From positions 103,476 to 167,475 of IMG/VR virus record IMGVR_UViG_3300032093_000012: a stretch of 64,000 nt of DNA; one strand, given 5' to 3'. The stretch comes from a virus. The notes beneath the pieces were generated by a model, which had not been told where the DNA came from, did not search any database, and saw only the letters and a program-made list of their open reading frames with translations. A program made the translations under genes and the position numbers. Every line of letters starts with the position of its first letter. Positions within the stretch are counted from its first letter, which is position 1. Positions 19,472 through 28,681 of this stretch are shown here, piece after piece.

Positions 19472-20670
19472 TACATAAAATACTCCACCAGTGTACTAGT
19501 TTTTGTGCTAATAATTTCATTGGTACGATCATGATTATATTGATAAACCATAAAATTGTCAACATAATCTCTTTCACCATTCAATACTGCTTTAACTTCT
19601 GTTGCCATATCAGTTGCAGTCTTAACAGGAACGTTCTGACATATGTGATTATAACTTACCGATGGCTTAAGAAGCTCATAGTCTTCTGGCATTCCCATGA
19701 TACTGAGAGCTTCTCTGTAAGTAATGTATCTATCTTCATATGGATGTGTGAGCATCTTAGGATAGTGACCAACGAAAGCACCAATATGATCTTTTGGAAC
19801 GATAGTGCCGCGCCTCATGATGTTACCACCAGAGGCAAGTTTTTCGTGCATACGTTTACATTTTTCAACTTCTTTCTCATAACCTTGTTTCTGCATCCAT
19901 TCACCAACCTGTACGTATGAATGGTTATGATGTTCAATCAATGATTTAGCATCAAAATATCTAACAGCGATATCTCTTAGATCAAGAAGATCAAAGTGTT
20001 CACGATGAGTAACTCCACCATGAATGACTTCTAGCAGATAACGATAGTAAGGATCATTGCTTGGCGTGTTTTTATTAATTGGCTCCATCATAGTATTTGA
20101 TTTTACGCCAGTGATGACATCTTCAATCTTTTCATATTCACGACTATAGAAGTTAAGGAGAGGTGTCTTATTACCACGCCAGAAGAAATAGAATGTGCGT
20201 TCTCTAACCTGAGGAACACCATGAAGCAAACTCTTAGTACGATAAAGAGTCATAGTGTAACCGTTCTCTTTACCAATCTGTTGAAGTTGTTCTCTAATTG
20301 GCTTACCTACTTTACCAGCAAGAGCTGGTGCATTCTCACCCCAAAATACTTTTGGCTTAACTTCACCAAGAACATATTTTGCTGTTTCAATCATCCATTT
20401 ATTATTAGGATTATGTTCACCATATCCTAATGAAAACATAGAAAGACCTGCGCAAGGACATACACTAGAAACAATATCAACTTCATGAGGATGGCGTTGA
20501 CCCTCATCAAGAAGATAGTATGGAACTTCGTGGTTCCAATAATTTAGAAGGTGTGATTCGTTATCTTTGAATGCGCTATATGAAAGGATATAGTCTGGTC
20601 GACTTCCAAACACATTAGTCGAAGCAATTGCTTCTCCGCCAATAAGCGGGATAATCGTCGCATGTCTCAT
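19471..20670 (-). CDS. DNA cytosine-5 methyltransferase
   Basis: A 399-residue protein with the ordered motifs of C5 methyltransferases: PLIGGEAIAS as a motif I variant, catalytic PC at residues 72-73 (VCPCAGLS), ENA at 112-114, QVRER at 154-158, and a C-terminal NVPV-TA like motif X. It transfers a methyl group (or acts on another C5 position) of cytosine in DNA. The target site cannot be read from sequence. It overlaps the next gene by one base in a run of modification-type genes. Confidence 0.9.
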   Translation of the reverse strand: MRHATIIPLIGGEAIASTNVFGSRPDYILSYSAFKDNESHLLNYWNHEVPYYLLDEGQRHPHEVDIVSSVCPCAGLSMFSLGYGEHNPNNKWMIETAKYVLGEVKPKVFWGENAPALAGKVGKPIREQLQQIGKENGYTMTLYRTKSLLHGVPQVRERTFYFFWRGNKTPLLNFYSREYEKIEDVITGVKSNTMMEPINKNTPSNDPYYRYLLEVIHGGVTHREHFDLLDLRDIAVRYFDAKSLIEHHNHSYVQVGEWMQKQGYEKEVEKCKRMHEKLASGGNIMRRGTIVPKDHIGAFVGHYPKMLTHPYEDRYITYREALSIMGMPEDYELLKPSVSYNHICQNVPVKTATDMATEVKAVLNGERDYVDNFMVYQYNHDRTNEIISTKTSTLVEYFM

Positions 20671-21758
20671 ATAAAACTCTCAAGGCTGGCATGATGTACT
20701 TTAACTGGTTTATTTATAGGAGGATTAAGCCCGTTCCACTCCCAACCTTGCCAATGTGGATAAAATTCTCGAGAAAGATGAACTGATTGCGGCTTTTCCA
20801 TGTACTTAAAATCAAGTTCACCATGTTCGTTAATGAGACCGTCAACCCATTCAAATACACGAAGAGAAGAGCATTCATACTTCTTTAGTTCTTCTTTGAA
20901 GAGTCTACGAATATTATCACGTTCAACACGAGATCCATAGAATGGTGTTTTCTCATACCAACCAGTCTTTGGAATATGACGCTTCTCATTTTCGATAGGA
21001 AGAAGTTCATAGAGAGTAACGGTGGAATTATACATCTCTGCAACGCCAAGCGCTTGACGAGTATATTCTCTAACGAGTTCTTTAGTTGCTGCTACAGGAT
21101 CTGGTTGACGTAGAAGATGATGACGAACATCAATATTGCCGAAATAAAATTCTACATTTTCAAAATCATGATCGCATGGTTTAATGAAAGTATGAAGGCC
21201 CATCTTCAACGCGCCATGTAGAGTCTTAAATGGCATTGAATAATTTATCCATTCGGGGCGATACATACAAATAGCATGACTATCCCCAATTGCAATATTT
21301 GGGTATACTTTCAATAAGTTTGGTGTAATAGTCTCAGCTTCATTCTGCATGCGAATGATGTTGTTCCAATCAACTTGATTCCATCGAGGATCAATAGGTT
21401 TATTCTTGCTATTAGCTAGATCAACTTTATGTTTTAGTTGTTCATAATAATCAGGAAAATCAATTATTAACGAATAGACTTTACCCTTGAACTTAGAGAA
21501 GTTTAAGAAGTTATCTACGTGTGGAAATTCTTTCAATCCACCAAACAAGTTAAGATGACCTGACCAATCGTTGCCATGATACACATACATGGTATCAAAC
21601 GTGTTATGATCTTCTACATAACGATCAAGTGACATATTAACGTATAGATCGATACCAGCTTGTTTAAGCTGATCAGCATAAATCACACCCTGCGCAGCAC
21701 GATGTGAAGAAAGATTCTTAGCAATAGGAATGAAAGGAGCTGTTAAAACTGCTGTCAT
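20667..21758 (-). CDS. unknown protein with GDSH motif
   Basis: A 363-residue protein that I cannot assign to a named family. A strand ending in NIAIGDSHAI near residue 165 and a later NIDVRHH suggest an SGNH-type hydrolase core. An N-terminal segment has HGNDWSGHLNLFGG. It is translationally coupled (ATGA) to the PLP enzyme upstream and the methyltransferase downstream, so it probably serves the same pathway. Confidence 0.6.
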   Translation of the reverse strand: MTAVLTAPFIPIAKNLSSHRAAQGVIYADQLKQAGIDLYVNMSLDRYVEDHNTFDTMYVYHGNDWSGHLNLFGGLKEFPHVDNFLNFSKFKGKVYSLIIDFPDYYEQLKHKVDLANSKNKPIDPRWNQVDWNNIIRMQNEAETITPNLLKVYPNIAIGDSHAICMYRPEWINYSMPFKTLHGALKMGLHTFIKPCDHDFENVEFYFGNIDVRHHLLRQPDPVAATKELVREYTRQALGVAEMYNSTVTLYELLPIENEKRHIPKTGWYEKTPFYGSRVERDNIRRLFKEELKKYECSSLRVFEWVDGLINEHGELDFKYMEKPQSVHLSREFYPHWQGWEWNGLNPPINKPVKVHHASLESFI

Positions 21759-22624
21759 AGATTTTTATCCCAATCTTTATAAGATTTTACAGTATCATAG
21801 AGACTCAAATTTGTCAACTGTGGCTCAGTACCAACATTCCACATCAATATATTTCTTCCAGTATTCTTAGGAATATACTTCCACACTTTAGCATCATAAG
21901 ATTTTACCGTAGGAAATGGTGGCAATTCAGTTTCTTCTTGTGCAAATTCTAGAGGTTCTGATATGACTCTTGCTCTGCCAAGTTCACCTTGTTTAAGGTT
22001 ACGAGCTACAGCAACACAGTTAAACTTTGCATTTGGCCATGCGATCTGCAAGGCTCGAGAAAGTACACCAGTAGAGATTGCTACATAGACTTCTTCCGGT
22101 TCAGGAATCTTTGAAGCAGCATGTACAATTCCTGCGGTAGCTAGTTCATGTTTCAATCCAAGTGGTACGAAAAAAGCATTGTTCTTATCGGCCCACTCTT
22201 TAGCTTTCATGTTTAAGATTGGCATAGCCGCAATACGCTCGAACATAGGTACAGCACCTTGTTCAATGCAGCATGCTTGATGTAATGATATGCGCTTAGA
22301 TGCTGGCATAAACAAAACTATCTTCTTATTATGATGCTTTGCAACATCAAGCAAAGAAACTCCAGCCAAACCAACTCGTGGTTGTGAATAAACGATAGTA
22401 TCATTATTTAATTTTGAAGCAAGAAGATCACCTGCCCTAGTTTTTGTGCCAACGATTAGATCGTCACGCACTACTCTGACACCTTCATGATCGATTACTA
22501 CAGGATCCGGGTTATATGGAATCCACCCTTCTGCCAAAGAAAGATAGTATTCTTTAGCAGCTTCGTATCCAAAGACTCCTACGTCTTTATTGATACCATC
22601 AATTACGTGTTTATTATGACTCAT
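21755..22624 (-). CDS. fold-type II PLP enzyme
   Basis: A 289-residue protein like the tryptophan-synthase-beta / ACC-deaminase superfamily. The segment GTKTRAGD near residue 60 holds a candidate PLP lysine. It is followed by a stretch resembling the SNHG substrate motif (YSQPRVGLAGVSLLDVA) and a later phosphate-binding-type AISTGVLSRAL. Phages that hypermodify thymine use PLP enzymes to rework the amino acid attached to the base, and the neighbours fit that. The substrate is unknown. Confidence 0.75.
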   Translation of the reverse strand: MSHNKHVIDGINKDVGVFGYEAAKEYYLSLAEGWIPYNPDPVVIDHEGVRVVRDDLIVGTKTRAGDLLASKLNNDTIVYSQPRVGLAGVSLLDVAKHHNKKIVLFMPASKRISLHQACCIEQGAVPMFERIAAMPILNMKAKEWADKNNAFFVPLGLKHELATAGIVHAASKIPEPEEVYVAISTGVLSRALQIAWPNAKFNCVAVARNLKQGELGRARVISEPLEFAQEETELPPFPTVKSYDAKVWKYIPKNTGRNILMWNVGTEPQLTNLSLYDTVKSYKDWDKNL

Positions 22625-23603
22625 ATGTGTTTGTCTTCAATGACCAGTTTTTAGGATACACCCAATCATATGGGATCTGTTTAGTAGTTTGTTTGATAGC
22701 ATTTCTAATAGCTATATGCTTGTAGAAGAAACAAAGTTTATCTTCCAAGTTTAGAAACTTTTGATGTTTAATAGGATTACTAGGATGTTCATAGAGATAT
22801 AGCATCTTATCATAGAAAGATTGACCAGCATTATTTGTTGGCACATATCTTCCATCGTCTGCAATCTCATATTTTGCTTTACTCATATACTGTGGACAAT
22901 CAAACACTTGGCTGAGACCATCAAAAAATCCCGTACCACCATGTAAGAAACTTTCAGGATCAACCCAGCTTGGATGACTCATGGCAACGTGTCGAGCAGC
23001 ATTTTTAGATGGATACATTGCATTTCTAAAACCATATTCATCAACGAATATTTGATTTAGCTTCTTAGCAAACTCCATCATAGTATACTTGCTTTTAACA
23101 TTAAAGATTTTCATCGAATGCTTCTGCGCAAAGTCTTTTGGTACTTCACACAACCACTCTTTAACATTTGTATCTTTTGGATAATATATCTGAAATAGAT
23201 CGCTGCGCGCATGTCTTTCTGTTAAAAATCTTTCTCTCATGGCATCAGATCCGCCTTTACGCCATGCTCTAAATGTTTGCCAGTGTTCATTAGTAAATGA
23301 GAATACCAAGCAAGCTTCTAGAACAGTCGTTGGATCATTTATTAGTTTAACTTCATCAACAAATGGACATTCATCCCAATGTAAGCGGTGTGAGAACTGC
23401 TGATAATTATCTCTAAGAAGTGAGTCTTCTCTCTTATCATAAGCATTGCAAAACTCAAAGAACTTTTCTGTACGTTCTTCTTGAGACCATTTCCACATCC
23501 AACTACGAACTGGTTTACCAGCATCATCTAAATCAACTTCAGCAAGATTCTCGTACTTAATATCATGAGTACGATCTGTCATGAATTCAGCTAACGAGTT
23601 CAT
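22614..23603 (-). CDS. unknown, possible DNA-base hypermodification protein
   Basis: A 329-residue, Trp/Phe/Lys-rich helical protein. It is sandwiched between the PLP enzyme and the 23587 protein with overlaps on both sides. The helical make-up recalls the aGPT-PPlase / HMUDK-helical group of phage thymine-modification proteins, but no diagnostic motif is certain. The assignment rests mainly on context. Confidence 0.5.
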   Translation of the reverse strand: MNSLAEFMTDRTHDIKYENLAEVDLDDAGKPVRSWMWKWSQEERTEKFFEFCNAYDKREDSLLRDNYQQFSHRLHWDECPFVDEVKLINDPTTVLEACLVFSFTNEHWQTFRAWRKGGSDAMRERFLTERHARSDLFQIYYPKDTNVKEWLCEVPKDFAQKHSMKIFNVKSKYTMMEFAKKLNQIFVDEYGFRNAMYPSKNAARHVAMSHPSWVDPESFLHGGTGFFDGLSQVFDCPQYMSKAKYEIADDGRYVPTNNAGQSFYDKMLYLYEHPSNPIKHQKFLNLEDKLCFFYKHIAIRNAIKQTTKQIPYDWVYPKNWSLKTNTYES

Positions 23604-24750
23604 ACTCTCTTACCTTCTGTTTATATTCTTTAACACTCATACTATGCATATCTAAAACAAAACTGTCTGCTGGATGGTGATTAATTCTATTAAAAGAATC
23701 AACAAGACCAAGTGTTAACATTGATTTCTGACGACCAAAAGGATGATCTTTTATTCGACACGAAGACCAGATGGCATCACGATCTAGATGATCGTAATCT
23801 GCACCTGGCTTTATATAATTTTCAACCCAACGAATAAAGTCACAACAAACGTCTTCTGCATTGTATGGATAAGCACCGGTGTCTTCATAGATTTTATCCA
23901 TTACTGCATCTAAGAACTGTTCTTGTTTTAGTTTCTTGGTATTCACTGCAAGATAAGAGATACATTCTACAGCATTTGATCCATAATAGAAAGGACTTTC
24001 TTTATTAACATATTGTGGATACCAGTCAGCAATATCTGCAACTACAGCAGCATACTGAAAATGATACTGTTTAAGACCATTTGCTACGTTCCACTTCAAC
24101 ATGAAGTCGCCGATTTCACGCAGATCTTTTCTTGCATTACTCTTTTCTAAGAATTCTGCTAAGTCTCTTGCAAGTCTAGGAGCAAACTCTGTAAGATAGT
24201 AGTCACCTGCTCTTTTATAACCAACTGGAGGTTTAGGAAACTGAGGAAACTGATATCCAACAGAAGTATAAAAAGATGTAGGATAGTTATTCACCATCTT
24301 AGTCATCTCTTCAATAGTCTTACAGTTATATAAGTTAAATAAAATGGTATTGTGATAACCAGAAGGTTTAAAGGAATAATTAATACCAGATCCACACACT
24401 CTATGTAAAATGAATATGTAAAGCCATTCAGCTAATTTAAAGTCTGCGTGTTTTCCAGTCCAATCTTTGGCTACCACTTCACGTTGACGCGTATAGAATC
24501 CTTGTTCCATCTTGTGCCAATATGGATGTTCTGGTGTCCATCCGTAAAAAACGTCGTTGACGATTTGCGAGAATCCTGCAAACTTTCGCTCAACAACATC
24601 GTAGAGCTCGACATTCTCGAGTAAATCATCTCCCATACAGGAATTCTTGTATGATATCGTACCAAGATTGCACTTAGCTTGCTGATCTCTGGCGAGATTA
24701 AAGTACCTAATATACTCATCATAGTACTCCGTTGTTTCAAGTGTTGACAT
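23587..24750 (-). CDS. aGPT-PPlase/ADDT-like protein (tentative)
   Basis: A 387-residue helical protein. The conserved-looking blocks LHRVCGSGINY and YHFQYAAVVADIADWYPQYV with YYGSNAVECISYL resemble the alpha-glutamyl/putrescinyl-thymine pyrophosphorylase group, which transfers amino acids or amines to activated 5-hydroxymethyl-uracil in DNA. The gene lies downstream of the ThyA-like and dCMP deaminase genes. The likeness is by pattern and neighbourhood, not alignment. Confidence 0.55.
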   Translation of the reverse strand: MSTLETTEYYDEYIRYFNLARDQQAKCNLGTISYKNSCMGDDLLENVELYDVVERKFAGFSQIVNDVFYGWTPEHPYWHKMEQGFYTRQREVVAKDWTGKHADFKLAEWLYIFILHRVCGSGINYSFKPSGYHNTILFNLYNCKTIEEMTKMVNNYPTSFYTSVGYQFPQFPKPPVGYKRAGDYYLTEFAPRLARDLAEFLEKSNARKDLREIGDFMLKWNVANGLKQYHFQYAAVVADIADWYPQYVNKESPFYYGSNAVECISYLAVNTKKLKQEQFLDAVMDKIYEDTGAYPYNAEDVCCDFIRWVENYIKPGADYDHLDRDAIWSSCRIKDHPFGRQKSMLTLGLVDSFNRINHHPADSFVLDMHSMSVKEYKQKVREYELVS

Positions 24751-25150
24751 ATATTCTTAGTCTTTCAATCATGGCTTTTTCATAATCTTTATTATTAAGA
24801 TTACGATTTCGCGGAGAAGGATGATCAATCTTAAAATGATCGACGTTGTATTTAGTGCACACACGACTAACAAAGTTACCAAGAGCTATAACTTTTGTCT
24901 TATTTTTCGTGCGTGTGATTAAAAGATCGCTATTAACATCATTAATAGAATAGCTATTAATCTTATCAGGAATAACGTTATGAAAGTCCCATTCATGAAG
25001 ACCAACTTCATCACACCAACTTTTAAGTCTAGCAAAAGTGCCATTCTTAAAAGGTTGTGTTTTACTAGAAGGACACTGTCCTAATATGATAACTTCATCT
25101 GATATGACATGATCTTCAAGAAAGTTCAATACGTTTTTCATCATATGCAT
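24737..25150 (-). CDS. uracil-DNA-glycosylase-like protein
   Basis: A 137-residue protein with a UDG-superfamily look: IILGQCPSSKTQPF near the start in place of the GEAPG-type motif, a central VIALGNFVS strand, and HPSPRNRN as the C-terminal HPS motif. It might recognise uracil or a modified pyrimidine. The start is ambiguous: 25150, 25144 and 25141 are all in-frame, none with a clear ribosome site. It overlaps the deaminase gene by about 35 bases. Confidence 0.65.
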   Translation of the reverse strand: MHMMKNVLNFLEDHVISDEVIILGQCPSSKTQPFKNGTFARLKSWCDEVGLHEWDFHNVIPDKINSYSINDVNSDLLITRTKNKTKVIALGNFVSRVCTKYNVDHFKIDHPSPRNRNLNNKDYEKAMIERLRIYVNT

Positions 25151-25583
25151 GAAATACTACACCTGTTTCAGAAAACATCTTTGATGTATCTTCGAACGAT
25201 GCTTGCCATCTATCAGTAGTATCTGAAGGATAACACATGAATACACGTTTGACACCGACCTGTATGACTCCTTTTGCGCAATCCGAACAGACTGGCAAAC
25301 CATAGACATACAGATCGGAGTCTTTTAAAGATACACCATTTAAACATGCATTGTATATGCAATTCATCTCTGCATGAACAACATATTTTAATTTCGTGGG
25401 ACGATCATTTAATCTATTTTCGTTGTCATCCATATTTCGTGGGAAACCATTATAACCCTGCGAAAGGATTTGACCTTGATTACCAACAGTCACAGCTCCA
25501 ACTTTTGTGCTAGGATCTTTCGACCATTGCGCAATGCTTTTAGCTAACTGAAGATATCGTTTATCCCACTTATGTATAATCAT
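25116..25583 (-). CDS. dCMP deaminase
   Basis: A 155-residue cytidine/deoxycytidylate deaminase. HAE at residues 70-72 and PVCSDC at 97-102 are the zinc and catalytic motifs; the early GAVTV and GYNGFPR segments are typical of dCMP deaminases. It makes dUMP from dCMP, the substrate for the ThyA-like enzyme whose stop overlaps its start (ATGA). Confidence 0.95.
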   Translation of the reverse strand: MIIHKWDKRYLQLAKSIAQWSKDPSTKVGAVTVGNQGQILSQGYNGFPRNMDDNENRLNDRPTKLKYVVHAEMNCIYNACLNGVSLKDSDLYVYGLPVCSDCAKGVIQVGVKRVFMCYPSDTTDRWQASFEDTSKMFSETGVVFHAYDEKRIELS

Positions 25584-26236
25584 TTTACTAGATCGAAATG
25601 ACGTTCATAGACATGAAGGCTACCAACATTCCAATGAATATCACCACGTTGTACACCAAGATCAAGACACAGCTTGTCTAATACATGTGATTGCCATGCA
25701 TAATCGTTCTTATATCCAAACACAACATCGTTAGAACGCATCTGTACAACAGCATGAAGAGCATTATATCTGATCATGTATTGCACAGCATTAGTGCACA
25801 TAAAATCAGACCTACCATCAAAATTATAATCTTTCCACATCTCTGGACGTGTATAGATCATAGTAGCTCTGCGCGATTCTGGATTTTTATCCAGTTCACG
25901 CTTAACATGTTCATATTGGTAATTGTTTTCTGGAGACCAGATGCACCAACCATAATTAGAATTGATATATCCTTGACTATCTGCTACCTGCTTCCAGATA
26001 GCAGGAGGACCACCGGGAATATCATTAACGTTAAGAGACATAGACTCATACCATTCGAGTTCACGCTCTACGTAGTCGTAATTGACATTACCAAAAATGG
26101 CTTTCTCGTCGGCAACAAAGTTTGCACCGACGAGCTCAATCATCTTAACACCAGTCTTATCAGTAACAAAAAGCTTCTGACGAAGAAGCTCTTTGAAGTG
26201 TTGTCTGATATCTTCAACGGTGTTTCTCATATGCAT
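25580..26236 (-). CDS. thymidylate synthase / pyrimidine hydroxymethylase family enzyme
   Basis: A 218-residue member of the ThyA superfamily. DFMCTNAVQ holds the likely catalytic Cys, QMRSNDVVFGYKND corresponds to the RS-D-LG-PFN block, and HWNVGSLHVYERH to the C-terminal GD-H-Y block. The Asn of the substrate-binding block appears retained, which favours dUMP over dCMP. It could make dTMP or 5-hydroxymethyl-dUMP; the surrounding modification-type genes favour the latter. AGGAG precedes ATG 26236. Confidence 0.85.
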   Translation of the reverse strand: MHMRNTVEDIRQHFKELLRQKLFVTDKTGVKMIELVGANFVADEKAIFGNVNYDYVERELEWYESMSLNVNDIPGGPPAIWKQVADSQGYINSNYGWCIWSPENNYQYEHVKRELDKNPESRRATMIYTRPEMWKDYNFDGRSDFMCTNAVQYMIRYNALHAVVQMRSNDVVFGYKNDYAWQSHVLDKLCLDLGVQRGDIHWNVGSLHVYERHFDLVK

Positions 26237-26239
26237 CTA

Positions 26240-26647
26240 TTATTCTCCTACTGGAACAGATACACTCATGATGCCATATTGATTGACATTAGACTGTGTA
26301 GTTTCAGAGACATGAATCTTGCGATTAAGGAAGTCACGATCTGTTCGTTGGCCTTCGATCTTACCACGAAGATAAGAAACAAAGAATGATGCATAATTAA
26401 TCAAGTCTTTAGCAGAATCTTCAAGAGATTCAAAGTTCGGAGAATAATTAGGATCGTTTTGCATAGCTTCCATGACTGACTGCATACGAAGCATTTTACC
26501 ATTCATGATATCATGAATTGTAGCACAACCGTTTGTATAATAGTCTGCCTGTAAGATACGAGAGTTTTTGTTTTGATAATCGTTTGCTTTTGCGTTTTGC
26601 AACGCAATGCATTCACTCAAAACTTGTACTGAATGGCGCTCTGTCAT
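26240..26647 (-). CDS. DUF1599 (nucleotide-modification-associated domain 1) protein
   Basis: A 135-residue helical protein with the DUF1599 pattern: ALQNAKANDYQNKN near the start, then IHDIMNGKMLRM, and NFESLEDSAKDLINYASFFVSYL. This domain is recurrently found in phage DNA-modification loci. ATG 26647 is preferred over the GTG at 26653 because of the GAGG spacing. It lies 3 bases upstream of the ThyA-like gene. Confidence 0.8.
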   Translation of the reverse strand: MTERHSVQVLSECIALQNAKANDYQNKNSRILQADYYTNGCATIHDIMNGKMLRMQSVMEAMQNDPNYSPNFESLEDSAKDLINYASFFVSYLRGKIEGQRTDRDFLNRKIHVSETTQSNVNQYGIMSVSVPVGE

Positions 26648-27089
26648 TTTCACCTCTTATAATAAAGTTAGAATCAGTGTAGTTACGTAGTGTTCTTTCA
26701 ACATCATTATCACGAATTACGCAGAACTTACGCATTCGATCTTTTGGATAGAATCTCTTTATACCACCATTAAATGATTCTGTAAAATGGTATTTTTCAA
26801 TAGCTTCATAAACTATGATAGGATTACCATAGTCCGGAATCTCTACGAAAAAGAGTCTATCTACGTTATCAAGCTTTTTCCACTGACTTGGTTCCATGCA
26901 AAAAGCCTTAAACTTCTTGATAAGTGTGAGTGTTTTTACTTCAACGGTCTCACCCTCCACCATCATATCTTTAATACGATCGTATTGGTTTTCGCTCATC
27001 ATGACCTGAAGCCCAAGAGCTTCAAGACTAGTCTTCACGATGTTTTCACCAAGAGCACCAACGATCTTGATATCAGTATCTCTAGACAT
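26613..27089 (-). CDS. PD-(D/E)XK nuclease-like protein
   Basis: A 158-residue protein. E15 in GALGENIVK, an acidic residue at D37 or D41, and E50-V-K52 are spaced as in the restriction-endonuclease-like fold, with the strand TVEVKTL. The C-terminal half is basic. It may be a resolvase or nuclease; target unknown. It overlaps both neighbours. Confidence 0.65.
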   Translation of the reverse strand: MSRDTDIKIVGALGENIVKTSLEALGLQVMMSENQYDRIKDMMVEGETVEVKTLTLIKKFKAFCMEPSQWKKLDNVDRLFFVEIPDYGNPIIVYEAIEKYHFTESFNGGIKRFYPKDRMRKFCVIRDNDVERTLRNYTDSNFIIRGENDRAPFSTSFE

Positions 27090-27487
27090 TAGAAGATCTC
27101 TTTAAGTTTGCCTTCATTATCGGCATGTGAAGGAGCAACCCAACCAGCTGGCTTAATAAGATCTGGCAAGCCAAGAGGATTAGGACGTGACTCTTTAACA
27201 CCAACTTCTTTATTCATGTTTGCAATCAAGACCGCATCCCATGCTTTATGAGAGTCAACACCAAAACCGTCAAGTGTACCAATGGCTACAACGCATAGAT
27301 CAATAAGTGCATCTACAACATCATCAGCATTGGTAGCAGTTTTAAGTTCGGTAAGTTCTTCTTCCAAGAAACGAACTCTAAACTCAAGAAACTTCTTGAG
27401 AGTATCAGCATCCATCTTTGCAACTACTGGATGAACACCATACTTCTCATGCATCATAGCAATATCAAAAGCCCAATCTCTACTCAT
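27089..27487 (-). CDS. MazG-like NTP pyrophosphohydrolase
   Basis: A 132-residue all-alpha protein. FRVRFLEEELTEL and DDVVDALIDLCVVAIG form the EExxE/ExxD-type metal motifs of the MazG/dUTPase-like family, followed by the AWDAVLIANMNK helix. It hydrolyses (d)NTPs, and may clean up non-canonical nucleotides. ATG 27487 (ATGA overlap, GGAG 8 bases upstream) is preferred over GTG 27496. Confidence 0.85.
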   Translation of the reverse strand: MSRDWAFDIAMMHEKYGVHPVVAKMDADTLKKFLEFRVRFLEEELTELKTATNADDVVDALIDLCVVAIGTLDGFGVDSHKAWDAVLIANMNKEVGVKESRPNPLGLPDLIKPAGWVAPSHADNEGKLKEIF

Positions 27488-28020
27488 ATAATCCACTCCG
27501 GGGGTTGTCGATTAGTCCACTTGTGCATAGTGGCTTTACCAATCTTATAATAGTTTCTGTAATTTGTTAATGGGTCATTACTAATTTTATATTCATCAGC
27601 CATAGCAGATGGCATAAGTGTCCAGTAATAATCTTTTAACTTATGTGGAGGTGACTGAAGCATATAACTGAGGTCACCAAAGCAAGCGTGTTTTTTAGTA
27701 TAGCGATGTGTGTATTCGTCCATGAGTGCAAAGAAATGTTCGACAAGCCAAGAGTAATTTTCTACTGACTGACGACACCACACTGCAGATGGATGATTAA
27801 TATGTGTAGCCTGATACAATACGTCTTGACGACCATCATGAAGGATCCAGCGTTTAGCTTTACGACCAGTTTTAGATGTACCTTCAATCTGTGTACCATC
27901 AAGCAAGCGGTGCGCAGTAGATAAAAGTTGTGCTGACTCAAGAATCATCTTGACAACATGCTTATCTACCATGCTTTGCGCTGCTTTTACAGGATCAGTA
28001 TCAATGTAGAATATGTTCAC
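27484..28020 (-). CDS. conserved phage protein, possibly DenV-like DNA glycosylase
   Basis: A 178-residue protein. The start VDKHVVKMILESAQLLSTAHR and the NHPSAVWCRQSVENY motif belong to a protein widespread in T4-like phages. The C-terminus YRNYYKIGKATMHKW resembles the end of T4 endonuclease V (DenV). A pyrimidine-dimer glycosylase role is possible but not proven. It is the first gene downstream of the promoter at 28061. Confidence 0.7.
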   Translation of the reverse strand: MNIFYIDTDPVKAAQSMVDKHVVKMILESAQLLSTAHRLLDGTQIEGTSKTGRKAKRWILHDGRQDVLYQATHINHPSAVWCRQSVENYSWLVEHFFALMDEYTHRYTKKHACFGDLSYMLQSPPHKLKDYYWTLMPSAMADEYKISNDPLTNYRNYYKIGKATMHKWTNRQPPEWII

Positions 28021-28060
28021 TCACCAGCTCCCATCATCAAGTACTATGCTTATTCTGACC

Positions 28061-28088
28061 ATTATAACCTTAATGACAAGAAAGTACA
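28061..28088 (-). promoter_or_regulatory. early-type promoter, leftward
   Basis: On the minus strand: TGTACT (28083-28088), 16 bases, TATAAT (28061-28066). The spacing matches the left-arm early promoters; the -35 differs in one base. It lies in a 176-base gap between peptide deformylase and the nucleotide-metabolism operon that runs left from 28020. Confidence 0.65.
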
Positions 28089-28196
28089 TAGCTGGATCCA
28101 TAGTTGTTGGACCGCCATACTCGAGATGGAATCCCCATGAGAATGGGTTCAGATTAATAGCTACCTGTATATTACTGAATTTTAAGTAGTTCCACA

Positions 28197-28670
28197 TTAC
28201 TTGACTTTCTTAAAAGCCTTTTCACGATGAAAGCGGTTTGCACGTGTATAAAATAATACACCGTTTAAATGATCTAATTCATGTTGAAATACACGCGCAG
28301 TCATGCCTGTGAATTGCTGTGTTACTGTTTCACCCGTAGGGCTTTGAAATCTAACACGCACGTGTCTTGGTCTCTTTATTTTAACAATTAATCTTGGAAA
28401 TGACAGGCATGATTCTTCAAGAGTTATAACTTCTTCTGAAGGCATGACTACTCTGGGGTTAAAACACACGAAGTCAGCAGGTTTCCCTCTCATAGCAAAA
28501 ATCTTATATGATACACCAACTTGATTTGCGGCAAGTCCAATACCGTTGTTATCATACATATTTTGTACTAAGTTTTTAGAAAACTCAATAGGATCGAATG
28601 GAGGATTTGCAAAATCAAATTCTTCACATTCTTTTTTCAAGATAGGATCATCACCAATAACTAAATTCAT
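28197..28670 (-). CDS. def: peptide deformylase
   Basis: A 157-residue enzyme with all three motifs: GIGLAANQVG, ESCLSFP (metal Cys) and HELDHLNG (two metal His and catalytic Glu). It removes the formyl group from new proteins. Phage deformylases are known in cyanophages. Here it accompanies a phage initiator tRNA (8105). AGGAT precedes the ATG. Confidence 0.97.
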   Translation of the reverse strand: MNLVIGDDPILKKECEEFDFANPPFDPIEFSKNLVQNMYDNNGIGLAANQVGVSYKIFAMRGKPADFVCFNPRVVMPSEEVITLEESCLSFPRLIVKIKRPRHVRVRFQSPTGETVTQQFTGMTARVFQHELDHLNGVLFYTRANRFHREKAFKKVK

Positions 28671-28681
28671 TTTTTATTATC

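Noticed and set aside
20711-20718. TATAAATA on the minus strand
   Set aside because: Inside a coding sequence with no gene start at a suitable distance; likewise at 30140-30147. Probably chance in AT-rich DNA.
25691-26389. 232-codon plus-strand frame
   Set aside because: Antisense to the ThyA-like and DUF1599 genes, which have clear motifs.
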